From AWTP1-13 sp033764875 (GTDB lineage Bacteria; Pseudomonadota; Alphaproteobacteria; Rhizobiales; Hyphomicrobiaceae), in NCBI GenBank assembly GCA_033764875.1, contig JANRIO010000004.1, positions 62,001 through 126,000 on the forward strand: a stretch of 64,000 nucleotides of DNA. Reading direction: 5' to 3'. The translations under genes and the position numbers were made by a program. Positions 53,039-61,780 of the stretch are shown here, in pieces. The notes beneath the pieces were generated by a model. The model searched no databases, was not told where the DNA came from, and was given only the letters and a program-made list of their open reading frames with translations. Positions within the stretch are counted from its first letter, which is position 1; every line of letters starts with the position of its first letter.

Positions 53039-53905
53039 TCAGGCCTCGAGCCGGTAGATGCGCTGGGCGTTGTCGCGCATCAGCTTTGCGAGGACCTCCG
53101 GCTTGAAGCCCAGCCCCATGATCTCGTCGACGGTGCGCTTGAAGCGCAGGACGGGGAAATCAGTGCCGAAGATCACCTTGTCCTGCCCGAAACTGTTGAT
53201 GAACTTGACGAAGGCCTCCGGCCAGTATTTCGGGCTGTGCGCATCGCAGCCGACAAACACGTTGGGATGCTTCCAGGCCATGGCGATCATCTCATCCGTC
53301 CAGGGGATGCCGACGTGAATGCCGATGAGCTTCAGCTCGGGGAAGTCGCAGGCGACGGCGTCGAGCGTGATCGGCCGGCCGACGCTGCGGGTGCGATGCT
53401 CGGGCGCGTAGATCATCGATTGCCCGACCTGGAGCTGGTAGGGGACGTCGAGCTCCACGCACTTGGCATAGAAGGGATAGTACTTGGCGTGATCGGGCGG
53501 CAGGTCGAACCAGTGGGGATAGCAGTGGGCGCCGATGAAGCCGTCGTCCTTCACCGCCCGCTCCAGGGCCCGCACGCCGCTCATGCCCTCAAACGGATCG
53601 ACGCCGGCAAGGCCGTAGAACCTGCCGGGATGCCGCTCGACCGCGCGCGCGACGACGCCGTAGGGCAGATGATAGCAGCCGGGAAGGCCGACGCGGCCGG
53701 TCTTGGGCGCGATCAGGAAGGCCTTCTCGATGCCGGCCTCGTCCATCAGATCGAGCATCGCCTCGAGCGAGAGACCGGACATGATCCCCTGGTCGGCCTT
53801 CATCTTGCCGACGAAGAAGTCAGGCCCCCAGCCCGGCCGGTGCGACAGGGCCTCGGGCGTCCAGATGTTCACCACGGCATCGATGGCCTTGATCGTCTGG
53901 CTCAT
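53039..53905 (-). CDS. Amidohydrolase family 2 protein (second copy)
   Basis: 288-residue metal-dependent enzyme related to the one at 47750. Features are KAIDAVVNIWTPEALSHRPG (with Asn in place of the usual His of the first metal motif), GFIGAHCYPHWFDLPPDHAK, LIGIHVGIPWTDEMIAMAWK, and IFGTDFPVLRFKRTVDEI. The catalytic family includes aromatic decarboxylases and lactone hydrolases. AGGAGG precedes the ATG at 53905. It is divergent from the CoA-ligase gene with 56 bases between starts, and is not clearly part of the seven-gene operon. Confidence 0.85.
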   Translation of the reverse strand: MSQTIKAIDAVVNIWTPEALSHRPGWGPDFFVGKMKADQGIMSGLSLEAMLDLMDEAGIEKAFLIAPKTGRVGLPGCYHLPYGVVARAVERHPGRFYGLAGVDPFEGMSGVRALERAVKDDGFIGAHCYPHWFDLPPDHAKYYPFYAKCVELDVPYQLQVGQSMIYAPEHRTRSVGRPITLDAVACDFPELKLIGIHVGIPWTDEMIAMAWKHPNVFVGCDAHSPKYWPEAFVKFINSFGQDKVIFGTDFPVLRFKRTVDEIMGLGFKPEVLAKLMRDNAQRIYRLEA

Positions 53906-53961
53906 GTCATTCCACCTCCTCTTGCAGGGCATCCTCGCCGCAGACACCGGGATCACGCGCC

Positions 53962-55428
53962 ATGAATCTTGCCTCTATCGTCGCCACCCACGCGCGCGGC
54001 AGACCGGAGCATCCGGCCATCGACGTCGACGGCAGCGTGCTCACCTACCGGGAGGCCAGCGCGCGCATCGTGGCGTTCGCTGCGCGGCTGTCGGATGCCG
54101 GGATCGGCGCCGGAGACCGGGTCGGCCTGTGCCTCAAGGACACGGCCGATCACCTGCTGCTCCACTACGCCGTGGCGTGGCTCGGTGCCACGATCGTGCC
54201 GATCGACGTCCGCTGGACACCGGCGGAGAAGATCTCGCTGGCGGCGGCGTTCGGCTGCAAGCGCGTCGTCGTCGAGCCAGACGAGGCGGCGCTGGCGCAG
54301 CTTCCCGCCCTGGTGCCGGATGCGGCGTGGCGGCACCCGGCGGCGCCGGCGCCTGCCATGGCCGTCGACCGGAACCTTGCGATCGTGCTGTCGCTGTCCT
54401 CGGGCACCACCGGGCGGCCGACCGGCGCGCTGGTCTCGCACGGGCAGCTCTACGAGCGCTTCGTCAGCCAGTGGGTCGGCATGGGATTCAACGCCACCGA
54501 CCGCACCCTTCTCGCGACCCCGCTCTACTTCGGCGGCGGCCGCTCCTTCGCCATGAGCGCGCTGGCCGCCGGCGGCAGCGTGGTGATGACCGCGGGCTCG
54601 CTGGCGCCGGAGGCGATCATCGGGCTCGTTGCCGGGCGCAGCGTCACGGCCGCCTTCCTCGTGCCGACCCAGATCGGCCGGCTCATCGAGGCGTGGAGCG
54701 GCGAGGGACACGCGTTCCCCGGCATGCGGCGCCTCGTCACGAGCGGCTCGGCCATGCAGCCCGCCGACCGCCGGCGCGTGATGGCGCGCCTGACGCCCAA
54801 TCTCATCGACTACTACGCCACCAGCGAGGGCGGCGGCATCACGGTGCTGCTGCCTGCCGAGCAGGACACCCACGCCGACACGGTCGGGCGCCCGGCCTTC
54901 CGCGTCGAGGTGGAGGTCGTCGGCGAGGACGGACGGCCGGTGCCGGCCGGCGCAATCGGGCAGCTGCGCTACCGCGGCCCCGGCGTGTCGTCGCGCCTCG
55001 TCGACAGCAGCGGCCGCGTGACGGAGGCGGCCGAGGGCGGCTGGTTCGCGCCCGGCGACCTGGCGCTGCTCACGCCATCCGGGCACGTGCGCCTCGTCGG
55101 GCGGGCGAAGGACGTGATCATCCGCGGCGGCGTCAACATCTACCCGGCCGAGGTCGAGGCCGTGATCGCCCGGCATCCGGCCGTGCGCGAGGTCTGCGTG
55201 TTCGCCGTGCCGGACAAGGATCTGGGCGAGGTGGTCGCGGCGGGCATCGTCGCGGCAGACGCCGCGTGCGTGAACGAGGCCGACATCCTCGCCTTCGTCC
55301 GCGAGCGGCTTGCCGCCTACAAGGTGCCGCAGCGCTTCGTCGTCCTGGAGGCGCTGCCGCGCAATACCTCCGGCAAGGTGGTGAAGGCCGCGCTCGCGGG
55401 CCTGCTGCAAGCCTCGCCGCAGGCCTAG
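53962..55428 (+). CDS. Acyl/aryl-CoA synthetase (adenylate-forming enzyme)
   Basis: 488-residue ligase of the class I adenylate-forming family that would activate a carboxylic acid to its AMP then CoA ester. The phosphate loop is SLSSGTTGRPTGALVSHGQL, where Thr replaces the usual Lys of the TSGTTGxPKG motif. The adenine region is IDYYATSEGGGI (Glu retained), then GWFAPGDLALL, VGRAKDVIIRGGVNIYPAEV and the catalytic Lys in PRNTSGKVVK. Divergent from the second amidohydrolase. The substrate is presumably an acid from the local catabolic genes. No clear ribosome site. Confidence 0.87.
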   Translation: MNLASIVATHARGRPEHPAIDVDGSVLTYREASARIVAFAARLSDAGIGAGDRVGLCLKDTADHLLLHYAVAWLGATIVPIDVRWTPAEKISLAAAFGCKRVVVEPDEAALAQLPALVPDAAWRHPAAPAPAMAVDRNLAIVLSLSSGTTGRPTGALVSHGQLYERFVSQWVGMGFNATDRTLLATPLYFGGGRSFAMSALAAGGSVVMTAGSLAPEAIIGLVAGRSVTAAFLVPTQIGRLIEAWSGEGHAFPGMRRLVTSGSAMQPADRRRVMARLTPNLIDYYATSEGGGITVLLPAEQDTHADTVGRPAFRVEVEVVGEDGRPVPAGAIGQLRYRGPGVSSRLVDSSGRVTEAAEGGWFAPGDLALLTPSGHVRLVGRAKDVIIRGGVNIYPAEVEAVIARHPAVREVCVFAVPDKDLGEVVAAGIVAADAACVNEADILAFVRERLAAYKVPQRFVVLEALPRNTSGKVVKAALAGLLQASPQA

Positions 55429-55535
55429 CGCGCGTTGCGCTCCTTCGGGCCCGGATGCGCGCTCGGTGGGCTTGGTCGTGCGAGCCTCGCGCGCGGCCCG
55501 CCCGGTGGGCCCGCGACAGCGCGAGGGCGGCGCGC

Positions 55536-56138
55536 TCATCGCGCCAGCTCCGCGTCGACGGAGCTGATCTCGGCGACAGGAGCCAGCGCCGCGATCGCCG
55601 TCTGGTGCACGGCCTCGCTGAAGGCGGCGGTGCCGTCCTCCAGCACGGTCACGCCGATGTCGCGCACATGCGCGTCGCGCACGGTCGAGGCGACGCCGCC
55701 GTTGGTGACGATGCCGCCGACGAGGAGGTGCTCGACGCCGGTCTTGCGCAGCACCCACTCGAGGCGCGTCATGTAGAAGGCCGAGTAGGCGACCTTCTCG
55801 ATGGCGATGTCGACCGGCTTCAGGGAGTCGACGACCGCGTGCCCCCAGCTTCCCGTGGCAAAGTCGCCCTTGCTCAGGAAGGGGCGCAACTGCCTCAGGT
55901 GGGGCGAGATGATGGGCTCGCCGGCGAAACCCGGCACCAGCGTGAAGTGCGTCGAGATGACAAGCGAGCCCCTGGCACGAGCCGCGGCGGCGAGCGGGGC
56001 GAGGCGCGCCGGCAGCGCCGCGATCGATGCGGCGGCGGCACCGCCGCGCGCGTAGGCGCCGTCGGGATGCACGAAGTCGTTCTGCAGGTCGACGAGGAGG
56101 AGCGCGGACTTTCTCGGATCGGCGGGTCGAGAGGCCAT
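55536..56138 (-). CDS. Isochorismatase-fold hydrolase lacking the catalytic Cys
   Basis: 200-residue protein of the isochorismatase fold. Asp17 in LLLVDLQNDFVH and Lys in AIEKVAYSAF are present. The third motif, however, reads GGIVTNGGVASTVRDAHVRD: Gly stands where amidases have the nucleophilic Cys (T-x-x-C-V). As in PhzD-type isochorismatases, an Asp-based hydrolysis of a vinyl ether or another Cys-independent reaction is possible. Last gene of the leftward hyuBA operon. GGAG precedes the ATG at 56138, five bases past the hyuA stop; an ATG at 56156 would overlap hyuA. Confidence 0.85.
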   Translation of the reverse strand: MASRPADPRKSALLLVDLQNDFVHPDGAYARGGAAAASIAALPARLAPLAAAARARGSLVISTHFTLVPGFAGEPIISPHLRQLRPFLSKGDFATGSWGHAVVDSLKPVDIAIEKVAYSAFYMTRLEWVLRKTGVEHLLVGGIVTNGGVASTVRDAHVRDIGVTVLEDGTAAFSEAVHQTAIAALAPVAEISSVDAELAR

Positions 56139-56142
56139 CGGT

Positions 56143-58191
56143 TCAGCTCCGCGCAATGATCAGGTTGCCGAGGTCGTCGGTGCGGGCCCTGAAGCCGGGC
56201 TCCACCAGGATCGTCGTATCCGGCTGCTCGAGGACGGCGGGGCCCTCGAGCACGCTCCCCACCGGCAGGTCGAGCCTGGACCAGACCGACGTCGCCGTCC
56301 GTCTGCCGTTCAGCCACAGATTGCGCGAGGGTCGCCTTGCCGCCTCGAGCGAGGCGGCGGCGGGCGGCGCCAGCGCCCGCATGTCGAAGGCCGGACGCAG
56401 GCCGACGGCGGCCACCTTCACGCTCACGATGCGCACGCCGACGCCGGGCAGCAGCCGGCTGAAGGCCTTGGCGTAGGCGGTCTCGAAGGCCTGCCGGATG
56501 GTGGCCTCGTCGAGCGGGGCGTCGCGGTCGTCGAGGGTCACGGCAAGCGGCACGCTGACGGTGTGGGTCTGGCCCACATAGTGCATGTCGAGCTCGACCT
56601 GCATGGCGATGTCGCGCAGCGGCAGGCCCGCCGTCTCGACGACACCGCGCGCCTTGGCGGCGAGCTCCCGCAGCGGCGCCTCGAGGCGGGCGGGCTCGAG
56701 CCCGTCGAGCGCGAGGTTGAGCGTGCGCACCTCGTCGTGGCGCACGTTGGCGATGATGCAGCCGAGCGCCGAGGTGATGCCGGGGTAGCGCGGAACCAGC
56801 GCGGCCTTGAGGCCGACGTCGGCCAGAAGCGCGCTCACGTGCAGGGCGCCGCCGCCGCCGAAGGGGAGGATGGTGAAGCGCTGGGGATCGTGCCCGCGCT
56901 CGATGGAGACGAGCCGAATGGCGCCGGCCATCTTGGCGTTGGCGACGCGCACGATGGCCTCGGCGGCGGCCATGGTGTCGAGCCCGAGCGGTCGGGCGAT
57001 GCCGGCCTCGATGGCCCTGGCGGCCGCCTCGACGTCGAGGCGCGCCAGCTTGCCGCCGATGGGGCGCTCGGCGTTGATGCGGCCGAGCACGAGGTTGGCG
57101 TCGGTCAGCGTCGGCCGCGTGTTGCCCTGGCCGTAGCAGACGGGGCCGGGACGGGAGCCGGCGCTTTCCGGGCCCACGTCGAGGAAGCCGCCGGCGTCCA
57201 CCCGCGCGATGGAGCCACCGCCGGCGCCGATGGTGGTGATCTCGATCATCGGCGTGCGCACCACGAGCCCGAAGTCGATGGTGGTCTGCGCGGCCAGCGC
57301 CGGCTCGCCGCCGGCCACCAGCGACACGTCGAAGGAGGTCCCGCCGAGGTCGGCCGTGATGATGTTCTCGAAGCCGGCCGCGCGCGCGATGGCGGCGGCC
57401 GCGATGACGCCGGCGGCCGGCCCCGACAGCGCCGTGCGCACCGGCAACCGCCGGGCCGTCGCCGTCGACATGATGCCGCCGTTGGACTGCACGATGTGGA
57501 AGCTGCCGGCGAAGCTGTTCTCGGCCAGCGCCTGCTCCAGGCGCGCGAGATAGGAGCCGACGACGGGTTGCAGATAGGCGTTGAGCGCGGTCGTGGAGGC
57601 GCGCTCGAACTCGCGGATCTCGGGCAGGATGTCGCTGGAGCAGCACACGTGCTCGTTCGGCCACACCGCGCGCGCGGCGGCGAGCGCCGCCCGCTCGTTG
57701 GCGGCGTTGGCATAGGCGTTGATGAAGACGATGGCGAGCGCCGTGGCACCCTTGGCGAGAAGCGTCTCGGCCGCACCCTGCACGGCCTTCCCGTCGACGG
57801 GCTGGCGAATGCTGCCGTCGGGCAGCGTGCGCTCGGCCACCTCGAGGCGCAGCTCGCGGTCGGCGACGGGAACGAAGTCGCCCCACAGGCCCCAGGTGTT
57901 GCGGCGGTCGCGGCGGCGCATCTCGAGCACGTCGCGGAAGCCGGCCGTGGTGATGACGCCGATGCGCGCCCCCTTGCGCTCGAGCAGCGCGTTGGTGCCC
58001 ACCGTCGTGCCATGCACCACAGCCGCGATGGCGCCGAGGGCGCCGAACCTCGCCAGGCCCTCGAGGAACCCCACCGCCTCGTCGCCGCGGTTGGACGGCA
58101 CCTTGGCGACCTCGAACCGCCCCGTGGCGGCATCGAAGCAGGCTAGGTCGGTGAACGTGCCGCCGACGTCGACGCCAACGATCCTGCTCAC
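56143..58191 (-). CDS. hyuA: Hydantoinase/oxoprolinase subunit A
   Basis: 682-residue ATP-binding subunit of ATP-dependent N-methylhydantoinase/5-oxoprolinase/acetone carboxylase-type enzymes. The N-terminal actin-like fold begins RIVGVDVGGTFTDLACFDAA. Further landmarks are VVHGTTVGTNALLERKGARI, then ALSGPAAGVIAAAAIARAAG and IITADLGGTSFDVSLVAGGE. The C-terminal domain ends LIIARS. These enzymes use ATP to open cyclic amides or carboxylate ketones. Start overlaps the hyuB stop (ATGA). Substrate unknown. Confidence 0.92.
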   Translation of the reverse strand: MSRIVGVDVGGTFTDLACFDAATGRFEVAKVPSNRGDEAVGFLEGLARFGALGAIAAVVHGTTVGTNALLERKGARIGVITTAGFRDVLEMRRRDRRNTWGLWGDFVPVADRELRLEVAERTLPDGSIRQPVDGKAVQGAAETLLAKGATALAIVFINAYANAANERAALAAARAVWPNEHVCCSSDILPEIREFERASTTALNAYLQPVVGSYLARLEQALAENSFAGSFHIVQSNGGIMSTATARRLPVRTALSGPAAGVIAAAAIARAAGFENIITADLGGTSFDVSLVAGGEPALAAQTTIDFGLVVRTPMIEITTIGAGGGSIARVDAGGFLDVGPESAGSRPGPVCYGQGNTRPTLTDANLVLGRINAERPIGGKLARLDVEAAARAIEAGIARPLGLDTMAAAEAIVRVANAKMAGAIRLVSIERGHDPQRFTILPFGGGGALHVSALLADVGLKAALVPRYPGITSALGCIIANVRHDEVRTLNLALDGLEPARLEAPLRELAAKARGVVETAGLPLRDIAMQVELDMHYVGQTHTVSVPLAVTLDDRDAPLDEATIRQAFETAYAKAFSRLLPGVGVRIVSVKVAAVGLRPAFDMRALAPPAAASLEAARRPSRNLWLNGRRTATSVWSRLDLPVGSVLEGPAVLEQPDTTILVEPGFRARTDDLGNLIIARS

Positions 58192-59924
58192 GCGGCAGCC
58201 TCCCTGCGCAGGTCGGCCGTCGTCTTCGCATCGAGCGTGCCGTCCGGGGCGACAACAACCGAGTAGTCTCTGCGGGCCGCCTCGACCGTGATCAGGCCCT
58301 GCCGGACATCCTGGCAGACGCGCGCCGGCTCGCGCCGTCGCGGATCGCCCCAGCCGCCTCCGCCCGGCGTCTCGAGGCGCACGCGCTGGCCGGCGCGCAG
58401 GCGCACGTCCGTGACCTTGGAGGCCATGGGCGGCGAGCGCTCGCCGTCATCGCCGGTCCACACGAAGCGGTTCAGGGCCGCCTGCTTGCCGCCGGCGACG
58501 CCGAACGGGGGATACTTGCCGCGCTCGCCCAGGAGGAAGGCGTCCGTGCCGTCGACCAGCGCCTCGATCTCGTAGACCGCGCCGAAGCCGCCGCGGTGCT
58601 CGCCCGGCCCGGCGCTATCGGGGCGCAGCGCCCATTGCGTGAACAGGACCGGGTTGGCCGCCTCCAGGATCTCGGCCGGCGGCATGGTCGCGGTCGAGAT
58701 GGCGTTGTTGCCGTGGCTCAGGCCATCGCTCTCGGGATTGCCGCCGAGGCCGCCGCCGAAGAACGAGAACATCACCCAGGGCTGGCCGCCGGCGCGCTTG
58801 CCGGCCAACGACAGAGCGTTGATGGTTCCGAAAGGGGCCGCCGTCGCGCGCTCGGGCGCGGCTTGCGCAAGCGCGCCGAACACGACGCCGATGGCGCGCA
58901 GGATGGTCTCCGTGTAGCCGCCGACGGGGCGGGGATGGCGGGCAGCGAGCAGCGTCGTCTCGGGGATCACGAACGTGATCGGCGCCAGGCAGCCGGCGTT
59001 GGCCGGCACCTCCGTGAACACGTGCTTCAGGGCGACGTAGCAGCAGGCCACCGCCGTCGAGTAGGCGATGTTGAGGGGGCCGGCGCAGGGCGGCGAGGAG
59101 CGCGAGAAGTCGAGCACCATGGCGTCGCCGGCGACGGTGAGGTCGAGGGCGATGGTGAGCGGCTCGTCGGCGATGCCGTCGTTGTCGAGATAGTCCTCGA
59201 AGGTGTAGCGCCCATCCGGCAGCTCGCCGATGCGCGCGCGCATCATCGCCTCGGCGCGGGCGGTGAAGGCTGCGAACGCGGCGGCGACGCCGTCATCGCC
59301 GTACTCGTCGAGCAGCTCGCCAAGCCGCGCCTCGCCGAGCGCCAGCGCATTGAGCTGACCGTTGAGGTCGCCCCAGTTGGAGACGGGCACGCGGCTGTTG
59401 GCCGCAAGGATGGCGACTATGTCGTGGTCGAGCGTGCCCGCCCGGATCAGCTTCACGGGCGGGATGCGCACGCCCTCCTGGAAGCTGTCGGTCGCGCGGG
59501 CATTGAAGCCGCCCGGCACGTTGCCGCCGATGTCGATCCAATGGCCAACGGAGGCGATCCAGCAGAACAGCGCGCCGCTGCGGAACACCGGGCGCACCAG
59601 GCGGAAGTCGTTGAGGTGGGTGCCGCCGTCGTAGGGGTCGTTGAACAGGAAGGTGTCGCCCGGCTGGAGCCCGCCCTCCTTCTCCACCTTGTCGATCACG
59701 GCCTTGACCGCGAAGGCCATGGCGCCGACGAAGATCGGCAGGCCGCGCGTGCCCTGCACGAGCGTCGCCCCGGTCGTCGGGTGGTAGAGCCCGTGGCAGG
59801 CGTCACGCGCCTCGGCGATGATCGGGTTGAAGGCGGAGCGATAGAGCGTCGCGTCCATCTCGTCGGCGATCTGCTCGAGCCGGCCCTTGAGCACGGCAAG
59901 CGTGACGGTGTCGGGCTGCGTCAT
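58188..59924 (-). CDS. hyuB: Hydantoinase/oxoprolinase subunit B
   Basis: 578-residue partner of HyuA. Typical HyuB blocks: TLAVLKGRLEQIADEMDATL, ARDACHGLYHPTTG, DTFLFNDPYDGGTHLNDFRL, VGHWIDIGGNVPGGFNARAT and YTETILRAIGVVFGALAQAA. Together with HyuA it forms the ATP-dependent ring-opening (or carboxylating) complex in the cytosol. Both ends overlap neighbours by ATGA (lyase gene upstream, hyuA downstream), so the three are translated as a set. Confidence 0.92.
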   Translation of the reverse strand: MTQPDTVTLAVLKGRLEQIADEMDATLYRSAFNPIIAEARDACHGLYHPTTGATLVQGTRGLPIFVGAMAFAVKAVIDKVEKEGGLQPGDTFLFNDPYDGGTHLNDFRLVRPVFRSGALFCWIASVGHWIDIGGNVPGGFNARATDSFQEGVRIPPVKLIRAGTLDHDIVAILAANSRVPVSNWGDLNGQLNALALGEARLGELLDEYGDDGVAAAFAAFTARAEAMMRARIGELPDGRYTFEDYLDNDGIADEPLTIALDLTVAGDAMVLDFSRSSPPCAGPLNIAYSTAVACCYVALKHVFTEVPANAGCLAPITFVIPETTLLAARHPRPVGGYTETILRAIGVVFGALAQAAPERATAAPFGTINALSLAGKRAGGQPWVMFSFFGGGLGGNPESDGLSHGNNAISTATMPPAEILEAANPVLFTQWALRPDSAGPGEHRGGFGAVYEIEALVDGTDAFLLGERGKYPPFGVAGGKQAALNRFVWTGDDGERSPPMASKVTDVRLRAGQRVRLETPGGGGWGDPRRREPARVCQDVRQGLITVEAARRDYSVVVAPDGTLDAKTTADLRREAAA

Positions 59925-60790
59925 TCGGACGTCTCGTAGGTCTTGCCCAGCGCCAGCATCTCGGGCGTGCCGAGCAGGGCGTTCAGGCGGTCGAAATCGA
60001 ACATGTCGTCCCGGAAGGCCTGCGTGGTGCCGTCGCGCCTGAGCGTGCCGTAGAAGCGCTGCGCGTGAAGGGCCAGCGCGCGCACGATGCCGCCGGGGAA
60101 GATGACCAGCGAGAAGCCGATCTGCTGCAGCTCCTGCGCATTGCGGATCGGCGTCTTGCCGCCTTCCACCATGTTGGCCATGAGGGGCTGCCCGCCGGAC
60201 AGGCGCCGGCAGATCTCGCCCAGCTGCTCGATCGAGTGCGGGGCCTCGACGAACAGGACGTCGGCGCCGGCCTCGGCATAGAGCGCGGCGCGGTCGAGGG
60301 CCGCCGCCAGCCCCTCGCTCGCAACCGCATCCGTGCGGGCGATAAGGAGCGTGTCGGGGCTGGCCCGCGCGTCGACCGCGGCCTTGATCTTGCCCGCCAT
60401 CTCGCGCGCCGGGATCACCACCTTCTCGGCCAGGTGGCCGCAGCGCTTGGGATAGGCCTGGTCCTCGATCTGGATGGCATTGGCGCCGGCGCGCTCGAAC
60501 ATCCGCACCGTGCGCTGGGTGTTGAGCGCATTGCCGAAGCCCGTGTCGGCATCGACGATGAGGCGCGCCTCGACCCGGTCGCGGATGAGCGCGATCGTCT
60601 CCGCCACCTCGGTCGCGGACACGAGGCCGATGTCGGGCCGGCCGAGGCGCGTGTAGGCGATGGCGGCGCCCGAGACGTAGAGCGCCTCGAACCCCGCGGC
60701 GTGCGCGATGAGCGCGGTCAATGCGTCGTACACGCCCGGAGCCAGGAGAACCGCCGGCCCGGCGAGGCGCTGCTTGAAGGTTTGCGTCAT
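59921..60790 (-). CDS. Isocitrate lyase/PEP mutase family lyase
   Basis: 289-residue TIM-barrel enzyme. The Mg-binding DADTGFGNA, then EDQAYPKRCGHLAEK with the catalytic Cys of true lyases (PEP mutases usually lack it in this loop), and ARTDAVASEGL are present. Candidates are methylisocitrate lyase, oxaloacetate decarboxylase or 2,3-dimethylmalate/methylmalate lyase. The LeuCD-like hydratase across the divergent promoter would make a malate-type substrate, so the last is attractive. Located between the GntR gene (28 bases upstream) and hyuB (ATGA overlap). Confidence 0.85.
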   Translation of the reverse strand: MTQTFKQRLAGPAVLLAPGVYDALTALIAHAAGFEALYVSGAAIAYTRLGRPDIGLVSATEVAETIALIRDRVEARLIVDADTGFGNALNTQRTVRMFERAGANAIQIEDQAYPKRCGHLAEKVVIPAREMAGKIKAAVDARASPDTLLIARTDAVASEGLAAALDRAALYAEAGADVLFVEAPHSIEQLGEICRRLSGGQPLMANMVEGGKTPIRNAQELQQIGFSLVIFPGGIVRALALHAQRFYGTLRRDGTTQAFRDDMFDFDRLNALLGTPEMLALGKTYETSE

Positions 60791-60818
60791 GCTCTTGCCG
60801 CCGCAGCGAATCTTGCGC

Positions 60819-61673
60819 TCATCGGGAGCCTCCTCTCATTCGCCTCGGGGACCCAGACCCAGGGACGCGCACGATCGCGCGCGATTTCGGCTTCGCCACG
60901 GGGTCGCGGGTGCTCGCGAGCGGGCGCCACTGGCGCTCCCCGCCGCGGGTGATGCGGCGCATGTCCATACGGAACAGGTAGCGGTCCGGACGGTAGAGCG
61001 CGTGCAGGTACTCGACCCCGCGCCCGTGGGTATCGTAGACCGTCCGGCGCACCTCGAGCAGGGCCGAGCCGACGCCGAGCCCCAGCGCGTCGGCCGCCTC
61101 AGGGCCGGCCAGCACCGCGCTCAGCGACTGGTCGGCGCGCTCGGTCCTGACGCCCGTCCGCTCGAGCAGGGCCAGCAGCGGCTGCGTGGCGAGCTCGCGC
61201 TCGGACCAGTTGACGCCGATCCGCTCCGGCACGCAGGTCACGAGGTAGGAGAACGGGGCGTCGTCGACGCAGCGCACGCGGACGGCGTGCTGGACACGCT
61301 CGCGGGGCCCGAGCCCGAGGGCCTCGGCGACGTGCGGTGCCGGCAGCTGGTAGGAGAAGCTCAGGAGCTTGACGCTGGAGATGCGCCCCATGTCCACGAG
61401 ATGGGCGAGCATGTTGGCGAAATCGGCGACGACCGGCTTGGCCCGCTTCTGCTCGGCGATGAAGGTTCCGGCCCCGGCATGCCGGCGGATCAGGCCGTCG
61501 GCCTCGAGCGCGTCGAGCGCCCGGCGCACGGTGACGCGGGAGATGGCATGATCCTGGGACAGGACAGGCTCGCTCGGCAGGCGGTCGCCCGGGCGCAAAG
61601 CTCCGCTCGAGATCTGCTCCTTGAGAAGCAGATAGAGGGTTCGCGACTTCGAAGCGGCGACGGCCGAGGCCAT
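60819..61673 (-). CDS. GntR/HutC-type regulator of the hyu-leuCD-like divergon
   Basis: 284-residue regulator: winged helix-turn-helix at about 10-75 (TLYLLLKEQISSGALRPGDR, then EPVLSQDHAISRVTVRRALD and ALEADGLIRRHAGAGTFI), then a UTRA domain (VRVRCVDDAPFSYLVTCVPE ... GVEYLHALYRPDRYLFRMDM). First gene of the leftward unit, divergent from the LeuC-like gene. Two direct repeats in the shared promoter region are candidate binding sites. Similar in form to the GntR at 46808, suggesting duplicated regulators for related pathways. Confidence 0.88.
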   Translation of the reverse strand: MASAVAASKSRTLYLLLKEQISSGALRPGDRLPSEPVLSQDHAISRVTVRRALDALEADGLIRRHAGAGTFIAEQKRAKPVVADFANMLAHLVDMGRISSVKLLSFSYQLPAPHVAEALGLGPRERVQHAVRVRCVDDAPFSYLVTCVPERIGVNWSERELATQPLLALLERTGVRTERADQSLSAVLAGPEAADALGLGVGSALLEVRRTVYDTHGRGVEYLHALYRPDRYLFRMDMRRITRGGERQWRPLASTRDPVAKPKSRAIVRVPGSGSPRRMRGGSR

Positions 61674-61698
61674 GAGCGGGGCTCAAACCTGGATTGTT

Positions 61699-61731
61699 TA
61701 TGATACAGCTTCTGGTTAGAGTATAATACAG
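61699..61731. promoter_or_regulatory. Direct repeats in the GntR/LeuC-like divergent promoter
   Basis: TATGATACAG (61699-61708) and TATAATACAG (61722-61731) are near-identical repeats 23 bases apart, about two helical turns. The second is embedded in the palindrome GTAT-A-ATAC. Likely operators of the adjacent GntR regulator. Confidence 0.5.
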
Positions 61732-61780
61732 CCTGATCGTCAAGCGCTGCGACCGCAACAGCACCACGGGCCGGACCGGT

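Noticed and set aside
59921..60790. Phosphoenolpyruvate mutase for phosphonate synthesis, given the phosphorus genes in the window
   Set aside because: The loop carries KRCGH with the Cys of lyases, and the gene is coupled to hyuBA, 28 kb from the phosphite operon.
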